A DNA stretch of 64,000 nucleotides, from the NCBI RefSeq assembly GCF_018873765.1, contig NC_057920.1, positions 14,211,307 to 14,275,306 of the forward strand, given 5' to 3'. Positions 21,981-32,516 of the stretch are shown here, piece after piece. This stretch comes from Telopea speciosissima (taxonomy: Eukaryota > Streptophyta > Magnoliopsida > Proteales > Proteaceae). The translations under genes and the position numbers were made by a program. The notes under the pieces are model-generated. The model was not told the DNA's origin. It saw only the letters and a list, made by a program, of their open reading frames with translations, and did no database searches. Numbering within the stretch: the stretch's first letter is position 1; each line of letters opens with the position of its first letter.

Positions 21981-22715
21981 TGAATGAGAGTCCAACATAT
22001 AAAGTATTCCCAAGTCCCAAATTTGATTGAGTTTAATAGGAATACAAAGTTGGAGGCAGTTTTCCTTTACCTCAGTCATCCTTGATTGAGGGAAGAGCAT
22101 TTATAACTCTTAATGGATGTACTTTTCCTTCACACGCGGTGGAGGAAAACTTTCTCCTAAAAGTTTGTCAAGTGAGAAGAGACTTGTGAAGTGAAATAGA
22201 TGATAACATGAGATACATTGCAGTTTTAGGGGTTGACTACGTGATATATTTCTTTGTTCGATCATCAGTTGGCTTCGATTCCATGGAGATAGCTTTGATT
22301 TATTTAAGTCCTAGTTGTTTGATGGATAGAAATCATACAAAAACAGCTCTGGGTGGGATTTCAACATATAAAGGACTTCCAAGTCCCAAATTTGATTGAG
22401 CATAATAGGAATAAAAACTTTAGTTTTACTTCTCCCATGGTCAAGGGAGATCTCTTAACTAAGGGGTTAAGGGTATCAAGAACCGTGGGAGATATTATCG
22501 AATTTGTATTATATGGGGTAGAGCATTTATGTCCCTTGATGGATGTACTTTTCCTAAAGAGTTTGTTGAGTGAGAAGAAACTTGTAAAGTGGAATAAGGG
22601 ATAACATGTGACGCATTGCAATTTTGGGGTCGGCTACTTGCCACATGATATATTTATTTGTTCGCTCATTAGTTGGCTTCGATTCCCTAGAGATAGCTTT
22701 GTTTCATTTAGTAAT
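21940..22715. repeat. Diverged tandem duplication, unit about 370-430 bp
   Basis: Shared landmarks occur twice in the same order: 'AACATATAAAG' with 'CCAAGTCCCAAATTTGATTG' (about 21995 and 22363), 'GAGCATTTAT' with 'GATGGATGTACTTTTCC' or close variants (about 22095 and 22522), and 'GTTGGCTTCGATTCC' (about 22268 and 22672). Offsets vary from about 368 to 429 because of indels. No coding function apparent; the unit overlaps the end of the preceding element. Confidence 0.7.
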
Positions 22716-22787
22716 TAGTATATGATTAATGGGGTGACATAGCTCTATTGTTTTATTCACGTGATTGATATTTTATAGGGAAGGAAT

Positions 22788-22958
22788 GATCTTTATCCTC
22801 TGCAATTCCCTGTCCGTTCATTTTTTGCAATTCCTCTCATAGTGTGCGGAAATGACCACCCTACCCCCTACTCGAACACACTGTCCGGGTGGGGTCCACC
22901 TCTCTATTAGAGGGACTTGGGGAAATGGACCGGATAGAGAATTGTAAGAGATAATTTT
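22788..22958. repeat. Hairpin MITE, family of 30202 (copy 1)
   Basis: Left end 'TTTATCCTCTGCAATTCCCTG' in type and right end 'AGAGAATTGTAAGAGATAATT' are inverted repeats. The centre has CGGAAATGACCACCC and GGGTGGGGTCCACC. The same layout occurs at 30202-30366 and, partly, at 41203-41336. Confidence 0.65.
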
Positions 22959-24684
22959 CAGAAAAGGAAGTAGTAGCTCTAGGCCGTTGATTCTGATCAT
23001 GGATTCTGTATTTGAAAGAATATTTATAGGATATTATTGAACTACATAAGGTAACAACAATACAATTTATAATTTATTTTGGGGAGGATGTTTCTTTGCC
23101 TGATCGTTGTGGATGCATGAGCAGGCAAGAGCCAATGAATGTCTTCTATTGGTTCAATTAATAAGAGGCAGAGAGGTCATTTCACAAGGAAGAGAAAGAT
23201 AGAGAGGAGCTACTACTAGGGGAGGCTGCTCCCTGGATAGAAAATATTCTCCTTGTATTATGTTTTTCCATTGGATAACATTGAGTTTGAAATCATAGTT
23301 TTTTTTTTTTTTGATAAACGAAATCATAACTATTAATTAACAAACTCTGCCTAGACTTCAACCTATTCTTGATGTCACAAGTGTTCTAAGAGATGTTTCT
23401 TTGCGAATAATCAATTGTAATTTATTTGAGAGAGAGAGAGAGAGAAAGAGATGGTATATATATTATACGGGGAGGATCTTGTTTCTAGTGTACAGCGAAC
23501 CTCCCACGCCACACCAATGACAACACGATATGACATCATGTGTAGAGACTCACAATGGTCAGGAAAAAAAGAGAAAATGAATAAAAATAACCATATGAGA
23601 ATGTGTACATTAAGCGGATAACGTGAAGATTTTTTTTGGGATTATATTTTCATAATAGTTGATTTAGACAATCCACCATGATAAGCTTTTTATTATGGTC
23701 TACCATTTTGGAGCCATATGGATAGTTTGTTTCGGCAACAAATTGTTAGATTAATTGTATCCCTTATGGATTAGACATATGCCAAATTTCAAACAAGTAT
23801 GCACTCATATATTTTCATGTGTCTTTATATTTTTCATCCATTAGTATATGTGTGCACTCTTTTATAGTTTCTAGAATTTTAAAATTGAATTCTATTACAT
23901 GCAAAATCTTTTTGGACTAAAACTTGACATGTGGATAGGGGACTTTGAGGTTTACTTGTCCACCAAAATTGGGGTCCATCCGATTTACTATATAGTAGAT
24001 ATTGGGGTCATCCTAAATAACCTTCTCCGTATACTTCGTAAGGAATGTTTCGATTCTATTATTCATCTAAGTACTCTTAAATAAAAGGGACAACGTGCTA
24101 AGGGAGAGAGTTCTCTAAGCAAAAGGTATAGAGAAACACACCAATGAGATGTGAAAGAATGGTTTTATATATGGGAGGACAGTGAGATCATTTCATACGA
24201 AAACAAGAGAGCTAGAGAAAAGAAAAAAGGGTACTAGTGTAACCTCTCCTAGCGGCTTAGAGAATATTTTTCCACATGTTTAACTTCTATGAAAAACAAT
24301 TAGGCATATCCAAAATGTTAGAAGGATTGCCCACCTATCTCCTAAAAAGAAAAAAAGGTGAAGGATAGCCATTATGGGAGGATGGGAATATAGATTTGAG
24401 GGATGTGTTTTACTTTTAACATGCATGGTTGGAACCTAATCTAGCAAATGTATCCATAGTTGCAATGTTTGGTTAGGGACTTACAGTCAATAATCTTATT
24501 GTCCACAACATCATTTAGTTATTGTTTAATTTTCAGAAATATCTAACTTCTCCACATGACAATATAATGCTTAAAAATTATTTGAAAAACCCCAAATTGT
24601 CAAACTTATCAAGCATTAGTCCACGTGGCACTTGGTGGTAAACCATGTTGGTTGTTAAAAAAAAACTATTCAATTGATAAAATC
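22959..24684. other. Intergenic, AT-rich, no recognised gene
   Basis: Contains a GA microsatellite at about 23430-23452, a poly-T stretch near 23298-23313 and AT-rich filler. ORFs are short and unsupported. Confidence 0.45.
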
Positions 24685-24687
24685 TTT

Positions 24688-25064
24688 GGCTACGTTTGGC
24701 TGCAAGGAAAATTAAAAGGAAAGAGAAGTAAAAATTATCAAACCAAAAAAGAAACTTTTGTAATCATTATTCCATGCCATTGTATAAACGACTTAAATTT
24801 TTTATCATATTTAATAATGATACATTTTACATTTTAAACCAAAGGGAATTGAATGCAAAGTAGAGTGGAATTTAATAATCAAATATGTAATGATTTGGAG
24901 TTAGTGATATAGTCACATAGGGTAATGATTATAAAAGTTTCTTTTTTAAGAATGAAAATTTCACTTCCCTTCCATTCAATTGGTAATGATTATAAAAGTT
25001 TCTTTTTTAAGAATGAAAATTTCACTTCCCTTCCATTCAATTCCCTTTGCAACCAAACGAAGCC
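24688..25064. mobile_element. MITE with GGCT(A/T)CGTTTGG ends, 377 bp
   Basis: Left end GGCTACGTTTGGCTGCAAGG and right end (minus strand) GGCTTCGTTTGGTTGCAAAG, with TTT on both sides as a possible 3-bp duplication. Ends and size fit Tourist/Harbinger-like MITEs. It contains a perfect 61-bp tandem duplication. Confidence 0.65.
24921..25042. repeat. Perfect 61-bp tandem duplication inside the MITE
   Basis: Units 24921-24981 and 24982-25042 are identical by eye, starting GGTAATGATTATAAAAG. Identity of the two units suggests a recent duplication. Confidence 0.9.
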
Positions 25065-25560
25065 TTTGTGATTTAGGATTTTTACTGGTAAATAAAAGAA
25101 TCATTCATGAGAAAATCATGAATTACACAAGACTTCCTGAACAACTAACTCATGAAACCAATGATTGGAATGTGGTCACTCTGTCTTACACGAAATTGAC
25201 AGGACCTTCCTTTCCAGGCGATTAGTAATACAATTACATGTCCTGAAATTACAAGAGAGGAAAAGTGATTGGAAAGAGACTGATACAAATACTATATCCT
25301 GGATAATTGAATCAATAATGAGTTGAGTTGCGGTTTTCCCTGGATTTTCTTTTTTAAGGATTTAAAGAGGATTGTTTTTAAATCTAAAGATACTTTATGA
25401 AAATAAGCTAACTCTCATACATAAATGCTCATGTACATTGCTTAACACAATTGAGCTTTATTGATGAAAATGGGAGCAGAGGCAGAACTAAATTAGCTAA
25501 GGCTTGATCATGCTTCTTTACTTGGAGTAGTGTACTATGACTAAATTAGCCAGATCTTCA
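25065..25560. other. 3' flank of the rhodanese gene
   Basis: AT-rich DNA between the MITE and the stop codon of the rhodanese gene; the part nearest 25560 is probably its 3' UTR. No gene seen. Confidence 0.45.
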
Positions 25561-28500
25561 TCACAGCTCCTCATGTGGTTTCTTCACACCAAAGCCATTC
25601 TCTATCCAAGCTTTATATCCTCCTTCCATGTTGTTCACATGCTTAAAACCCTACAATTCAAAACAATCAAGAGAACAACGAGTAGTCATAAATGTTTGGA
25701 GAAAGTTTTCGTCCATCCTGAGAGGATGGTTCATCCAACATCCTAGGGTTCACAAACTCCTATAAGATTTTAATATATTTCCAAAATGCTCTCCCAATGC
25801 CCTTTCCTACCTTCTCTCGCCCCGCAATGAATGAGATCTCATTCATTGTGGGTGAAGGAAAACTTAATCCTAAATGTTTATGCTTTTTTTAATTCTCTAT
25901 TCTGAAAAATGAATAAAAAAACTCCGTCTAGAATTTGTTTGGACTTTGAATCTTCATATCCTAATTTTGAATGAATCATTGAATCTTAACGGTATTTTTT
26001 TTCTTTGGGAAAATTTTTTCTCACGCATCCAATATATCATAACCACTCTCACCTCCATTTTTTTTTTTTTTTTGATCCTCCTTTTATGCTTCATATCGCT
26101 TGACCACTATCTGGTCACTGTGACATTTCTTCTTAAGGGGGGATAGAAACTTACAGCGCTCTCAAGATCTGTGGTTGCTTGAACTGATCTGATCCCAAGT
26201 CTACAACCCTTCACAATTTAAAAACGAACAGTTAGATAACTATATACTTTCTTTGATCTTACACAAGAGAAATCATTGGTGTATATAAATGATAAACATT
26301 CCAATATGAAGATCTTAAGGTAGATGGTTTAGGACATTTTTAACGATAAAACAAGCATGGATATGTATTAAAAGAGGGTGCATCTTGTTGTCACCAAGTA
26401 GGTGAACTTAAAAGTTGTAACTTTACTTTTTGTTACCCGTGTCTTAAGCCTAAAAGTTATTTCATGAAGCGGTAACAAAGGATTTTCAAAAAGTCAAACT
26501 TCGGTTAAAACAGTTTTCATGTGAAATAACAGATTCACCCTCATTGGAAAAAAAATGTGTTGTACCACATAGGCAAAAAGTAAGCTTACAATCACGTAGT
26601 AACCAACCTTGGTTATAACAAGATTTTTTTCAAAAGGACAAAACATCATAAAATTTTAAATAAGCATGGGTGACTTCAAGATACATGCAAAATTAGTATA
26701 GTAATATAACTTTAACAAAGAACAACTATGTAATCACTAAAGGATGCCATTATAGTAGGGTTTAAATGTTTATTAAAAAAAATAGTACGATTTAAATATG
26801 GGAGAGGGATCTCTGCCTGATAACATGGGCCCTATGCTAGTGCGAGGGCCAATCATAGCACGCGGGAGCATCAGTAGGGATGTAATTTTGCATTTCATGT
26901 GGGGCATCATTTTGCCATGGGCTTTGTTTGGGCGTGGGAGCCATACAAGAAAATAGACATGTCTACTAAAAATTAGAAAGCTATATGGTCATCAAGCTTA
27001 AATTTCCAAATCGAAGCCTGCTCATTCTTAGTTCTATTAGAAGTATCTGGAAGCTTTAAAATTGGACATGGATATGTCAATTTGAATTTGAATTAGATAT
27101 GCATGAATCGAACTTATTCTACACATTAGTTTAAGCACTAACGAAGTTTGTCACAAGATGCAAAATAAAGTATGGGCTTCAAATTTCTAAAATATCAAAA
27201 GGGTTCGTGGATTACAAAAAGAATGCATGGACATACATGAGAACGTAAATATTCGAATTTGAGGTTGAAATTTGAAATGTGAGTGATCAAGATCGTTTTC
27301 TAAATATATAGTAGTTAGAATCATCAAATCACCCTTCAACGTTGGACGATTATGGCGTGCAAATTAACCACATAAGTTGTATGATCTGTGCAGACCAAGA
27401 AGTTTTTGCCATAAATTTAAGCATAGGAAATTATATGCCACTCGAATTTTGTAATACATTGGTTACCTATCTAAGGGTTTGATTTTTCAGGATACGTTCA
27501 TCTCTTTTTACAACATGGCAAATTATTATGGATAGATAGACTCACATTTCAAGTTTCAGCCAAATGAAGTTGTTAAGTGGCATTAAGGCATGAAAAATTA
27601 AGAACCACTAAGAGATGTGTGGACCATTGAGGGGGTACATGGACATTAAACAAGAGGATATCCCATTACAAGGGATGGTGTATGATTGAATTTGAGTATG
27701 AGACTTCACATGGTTAGTCTAGACCAGCCCCTACATATCCAAGGTCTTAGAAAATCACCCTCCTAGATGGCAATATTAGTTTGCTCATCTAGAAAAAAAA
27801 TCTCTAGACGTGCTTGCTCAATGAAACTTTCACTTCCTAACTAATATATAATTTATGAGAATAAGAACACTGCCTGGTCGTATAGTCCCTACATCTAAAC
27901 ACATGAGCATGTAAAATTACCACCCCACTCTTATGAAATAAAAACCACATACATGTATATGCCCTTGCATATGCTCTCATTGGCTCTGTGCTGGTGCAGG
28001 GACTGTGCGACCCCAAGCAGCAATCTTTGGAATTTCATTTGCTAAAGAAATGATCACTACAAATTGATTGGTTCCAAAAAATATATATATAATCAGTAAA
28101 CATAAATCAAAATAGCAACAAATAAGTGAAGGAGCGAAGATGGGATTACCACTACGAGATTATCATCTTTGCTGTAAGCGGATGAGACCTGCTTCAAAAA
28201 TTGGGGATTCTTCACTCTTCCTGAATTTTATGATTTCCAACAAGAAAATAATGCCAAAATTATAAAAAAAAATTATCTTTTTGTTCTCACCATAGAAAGG
28301 TAAAAGACAGAGAAAAGAAGAATAGATTACCTTCTGGAGTGATGAGCGTGTAAGGAATGTTCAAGATATTCTCAAAATCTATATGACCTTCTTTAAATTC
28401 TTCTGCAGGCCTGTTAATTCAAGCAAACCCATAAAAATAAAACATAAAAAATATAATTTTTTTGATTTGTTCTCTAAATGAGGGAAGTGATCGAAAATCC

Positions 28501-28634
28501 ATATACCTAACATCAATGTAACGATAACCCAATTGAAGGAGATCCTTGGCCTTATGGACGTCAATGGACACAATGGCTTCCGCAGTACAACATAGAAGAA
28601 TCCCAGCAAGAATTATGACCGATTTCATATCCAT
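25561..28634 (-). CDS. Single-domain rhodanese / thiosulfate sulfurtransferase (STR16-18 type), 140 aa
   Basis: Five exons: 28634-28507, 28410-28331, 28220-28150, 26208-26155 and 25650-25561. All are GT-AG, and Arg43 and Gly70 are split codons. The product starts MDMKSVIILAGILLCC, a hydrophobic N-terminus (1-20) that may be a signal or membrane anchor. The rhodanese domain follows: VSIDVHKAKDLL, YRYIDVRPAEEFKEGHI, NIPYTLITPEGRVKNPQFL, the active-site loop GCRLGIRS with Cys95 and Arg100, and MEGGYKAWIENG. Family enzymes move sulfane sulfur from thiosulfate or similar donors to cyanide or thiols; the real substrate is unknown. Intron 3 is 1.94 kb. A CT microsatellite lies just upstream of the ATG. 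An upstream in-frame Met at 28706 would translate that microsatellite and is unlikely. Confidence 0.93.
26209..28149 (-). other. Intron 3 of the rhodanese gene
   Basis: A 1,941-bp AT-rich intron. Two copies of the dispersed 'CATTGGC/GCCAAT' repeat lie near 26810-26950 and 27960-28015. No full element with recognisable ends. Confidence 0.6.
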
Positions 28635-28662
28635 AGTGAATTGCCCAAATCGAATCTGTAGA

Positions 28663-28692
28663 GACAGAGACAGAGAGAGAGAGAGAGAGAAA
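28663..28692 (-). promoter_or_regulatory. CT microsatellite in the 5' leader of the rhodanese gene
   Basis: A (GA)n run on the plus strand, (CT)n in the sense direction, 30-55 bp upstream of the ATG at 28634. It is in the same position as the one before the transporter gene. Confidence 0.6.
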
Positions 28693-28699
28693 AGGAAAA

Positions 28700-29235
28700 A
28701 TGTCACCTTGCTTGAGCAATGGAGAAACAGTAACGGTGGGCTACTTTACTGCTGCTACTGTTGTTTTCTTCTTTTGAAGGTCGGCTAAATTTTTTTATCT
28801 TTTCTTGATAGAAAGAGTAGATTTTTATTAGATTTATAGCCATCAGGAGTAGAGAAATCGAATCTGAATTCTTAATGGTGACAACAAAGATGTTGATGGA
28901 GTCCCATGAGAATTGAGGACTCCACCAACCACCGAGAATTAATGATCAAATTCTGGGTCTCTCTTCATTCTGGTTTGAATCGTCCCTAAATTAGTCGGAA
29001 TTACCTGAGAATTTGTTGGACTCGACTGGAATTGGCCCAATTGATCTCATTTTTTGAACCGTCGCCTCGTCTGAACATTCATCTTGATTGATCTTCTTTT
29101 TATTCGTTCCTAAAATAGAATCTAAATAACAATAAGGAACAAGGTATAAAACATCAGTATCACGGTAAGTATTGAATTCTTCTACCAAAAACGAAAAAAG
29201 GTAAGTATTGAATTCGGCTCCCTTCAGCCGTGGCG
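28700..29235. other. Upstream region of the rhodanese gene
   Basis: Probable promoter of the rhodanese gene, followed by AT-rich DNA without recognised genes. Confidence 0.4.
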
Positions 29236-29461
29236 GGAGCTGGAGGATCCAGTCCAGCCAAAATAGGGATGTTTAGGTAAATTTAAGATACTTCAAAAAA
29301 AGTATTTTATCTCAGCAGTTTTTATAAGTCCAAAAAACTGTTGCCGTAGGAGCTGGAGGATCCAGTCCAGCCAAAATAGGGGTGTTTGGGTGAATTTAAG
29401 ACACTCCAAGAAAAATACATTATCGCGGCAGTTTTTATAAGTCCTAAAACTTGTAGCAGAC
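29236..29461. repeat. Tandem duplication, 113-bp unit, two copies
   Basis: GGAGCTGGAGGATCCAGTCC begins both units (29236 and 29349). The units share 'GTTTTTATAAGTCC' and are diverged by several substitutions, so the duplication is not very recent. Confidence 0.85.
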
Positions 29462-29878
29462 CCAAGGTAAATGGCACCCAAGATACCTAACGTTTTAACA
29501 AATTATTATATTTTAATAAATTTTTTTTTTTTTAATTTAGTCCGAATTTCTTTTTTACATTGTTCAATGTTGATTTCCTCCCCCACCCTCCCAAACCTCT
29601 CTCTTTCTCTCTCCCTTTTGGCAACCATCTTTTGATCACTCTCCCTCTGCAACTCTCTCCCTCTCCCCCCCCCCCCCCTTCCTCGCTTATTCTGAAAGCT
29701 TCATAGGAAGATGGGTAGGATTGGCCAACCCAGTCGAAACGACTTTGAATCGCAATCACTGATTCAAATTAATTCCAATTTGAATCAACCAGGTCTGCTG
29801 ATCCATTGATGGTAACTAAACTCATCAGCTCAGTACGTACTTTGCAAAGAAAATATGTACTTTCAATGAGTATGAGTT
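29462..29878. other. Pyrimidine-rich intergenic DNA
   Basis: Poly-T at about 29520-29533, CT-rich tract 29575-29680 with a C-run, then unique-looking sequence. No gene supported. Confidence 0.4.
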
Positions 29879-30036
29879 ATACCCAATGCACAAGGCTCCT
29901 ACCCCTAGGGCTGTGGGGTCTGGAGAGGTTCATAATGTATGCAGCCATATCCCTATTTTCTCAGAGAGGTTTCTAACTCGAACCTGTGACCACTTGATCA
30001 TATGGAGCAACCTTACGGATGCACCAAGCCTGTGCT
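29879..30036 (-). mobile_element. Au-type SINE, diverged
   Basis: On the minus strand: 'GGCTTGGTGCATCCGTAAGG', B box 'AGGTTCGAGTT', 'CTCCAGACCCCACAG', and an end with 'AGGAGCCTTGTGCATTGGGT'. It matches the SINEs at 17976 and 40758 in order and spacing. No clear target duplication remains, so it is older. Confidence 0.85.
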
Positions 30037-30201
30037 CAAAAATATTATAGCCCCTCTTCTATATAGACACTACTGTAATGAGTAGGTGCTGTAGTTACCA
30101 AAAACATTATAGCCCTTCTTTTATCAAAATGTTAAAGATGGTTTTACCATGACATCTTAACCGTCTTTTACCCGAATGTGAGGCATGGACTAGCCATGCA
30201 T

Positions 30202-30366
30202 AATCGTTATCCCCTCCAATTCACTGCCCGCTCCAATTCCTCACATTAGAGTAGAAATGATCACCCAACTCCTGCCCGAAAACACTGCCCAAGGTAGGGT
30301 AGGATAGTCATTTCCGCTTCTATGTGAGAATTTGGAGCGGACAGCGAATTGGAGGTGATAATTATT
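30202..30366. repeat. Hairpin MITE, about 165 bp (copy 2, best preserved)
   Basis: Almost full-length inverted repeat. The left arm has 'CCCCTCCAATTCACTGCCCG' then 'CTCCAATTCCTCACA'. The right arm reads back as 'CACCTCCAATTCGCTGTCCG' then 'CTCCAAATTCTCACA'. It would fold into one long hairpin. Relatives at 22788 and 41203. Confidence 0.8.
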
Positions 30367-30719
30367 CAGCCATATAGATAAGATTCTAGTTACCACGTTA
30401 GAGCCCAAAAGCATTACAGTAGTGTCTAGTCTTGAGAAAAGACTACACCTTTGTTCCACTAAGGCATGAAATACCATTGATTGTAAACGAGTTACAAGAG
30501 TCAAGTCACTGATGCTTTGACTGCTTGGTCTACTCATTAATCTTGAATTACACATGAATAATGAAATCTAGTAGCAATTAAAGCAAATCAAAGTGTGCAA
30601 AAAGGGAATAGATATCAGGTATTCATCTCTCTGCTCCATCCATACAAAAGTTGTCTAAAGACAACAACTTACCATTGGGGCTAAGATTCTCAAGGCTCCG
30701 GTATTTTCCCAAGACCTTT
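30367..30719. other. Intergenic between MITE and LINE, no gene
   Basis: No feature recognised; a 104-codon minus-strand ORF overlapping the MITE (30241-30555) is considered fortuitous. Confidence 0.4.
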
Positions 30720-32090
30720 CTTTTTTACCCTTGCATGGTTGGTTAAGAAAAGAGGTTCTTGGTCATGGAACAGCATAACTCAAATTATTCTTGCTTTGCA
30801 GTCTTTTTGTTTAAAGAGAATTGGTAATGGTTGCAGTACTAATTTTTGGACTAATCCTTGGATTCCTTCTTTACCGGGTTTTTCTCTTTGTTCTACTTCT
30901 CCTCTTTGTTCCTCTTCAAAAAAGATATGTGAATTTATAAACTCTCAAACCTGGAATTTGGATTTACTTAAAGTTACTGTGCCTTCTTTCCTGAACAACA
31001 TTATTACTGTCCCCATTTCTAACTCTAATAATAAATGGTGGTGTATGTTGTCAAGAGAGGGCCGGTTTTGCACTAAACGTGCTGCAAATTTTCTTCAATC
31101 TTGTTCCAATAATCGTGATTTGCGTCTCTCCTCTTGGTGGAATTTCTTTTGAAAGATTAAATCACATCCTAAATTTAAAATTTTTTTTCTGGCGTGTATT
31201 ACATGCAAGGTTTCCGATTAAGGATTATGTTTCGAAGTGGACTCGGATCGATCCCACTTGTGCTCTCTGTAGCACTTGTACTGAGATCCTCCGGCATATC
31301 TTTCTATCATGTGATTGGGTTAAACGCATCTGGGCAACTGGTCCTTTGAGTCTGAGAACCGAGTTTATTACCCACCCCTCTCTGGAAAATTTTTGCGTCT
31401 CTATCTACTTGAATCGCAAGTTTTACAAGTCAACTCTCTCTTGTTTTTTTTTTTTTTTTCTGTTTTTATTTTAACATGTTATTTTATCTAGGATATCAGG
31501 AACAAGTTATATTTTTTTTCTACTCAGTCGAATCCTCTCAAGATCATTAAGAAGATTGAACAATGGCTACTGGATCTTAAGATCTTTCCTTCCTTTAAGG
31601 GATGTATTTTCTGATGAGGATCTGACTATTACTACCTCTTTACCTAGTTTACCTATTTGCAATTTTTATGTTTTGCTATGAACAGAGAACAATCCCAAAA
31701 AACTAGGACCATCTGCATGGGCTTCTTGCATTTTGTTAGATGGAAAATTCATTTTGATAACTACAGGATCTATTAATTCTCGTCATCCCTTGGAAGCAGA
31801 ACTTTTTGGGATAGCACAAGGGCTTAATGTTACTGAGGAGATGGGGCTGAAGGTGACACAAGTTTGGTGCTCAAGTGACGCTTTGCCTGGACTTCATCCA
31901 ACTCCAACTCAATCCCCATGGCCTTGAGAACTTCTAACAAGTGTTTTGCAGGTGATGGAAAAATCAAAACTGACCCTTTATAGACCGCTTCAAAATGATT
32001 TGATGCGATCAATGCTCTTTTGTTGGACTAAAAAGGCCTTGATAACCAAAACCCCAATTGTGTATAAACTCTGTAAAAATTTGCCATCTT
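30720..32090 (+). pseudogene. 5'-truncated LINE: zf-RVT and RNase H remnants
   Basis: Starts in the C-terminal part of a LINE ORF2: KKRGSWSWNSI and IGNGCSTNFWTNPWIP, then after a frameshift FFWRVLHARFPIKDYV with the zinc-binding CALCSTCTEILRHIFLSC (reverse-transcriptase zinc-binding domain). Near 31690-31880 an RNase H-like piece follows: KLGPSAWASCILLDGKF then HPLEAELFGIAQGLN. Several frameshifts and stops; the RT itself is absent. A T-run at 31446-31459 interrupts it. The orientation is opposite to all host genes. Confidence 0.85.
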
Positions 32091-32516
32091 AATATATATA
32101 TTTTCTTTCTTTTCATCTTAATAAAAACAACTTACCATATTTCTCGGTGCTTCGCAAACTGTTCTGATTTTGAAACAATGACTAAAGAAATGTTTTCAAC
32201 AGTTCAATAAATTTGTAGCAACTATACATAGGTTATGCTTGTTATGAACTTGAATGGATGGACAAAGATGATAAGAAGATGAGGCAGCACGCATCTACAT
32301 ATTTCCACATGATAAATAAGATGCTGCAAATGTAGAAATACAAACACCATGATGCCCACGCTTATCCAAACCTATGGAAGTCGGAGGTAAACTGGAGGAG
32401 GAAACACTGGTATCACTTCAAGTGATAAACCCACAGAAGCCGGGATCCTGACATAGTAAACTGAATCGACGATCACGCCCGAACATTAAGCAACAACAAT
32501 AACAGTCTTCACATGG

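Noticed and set aside
28635-28706. Upstream in-frame start for the rhodanese
   Set aside because: Would translate the CT microsatellite as SLSLSL; the start at 28634 is more natural.
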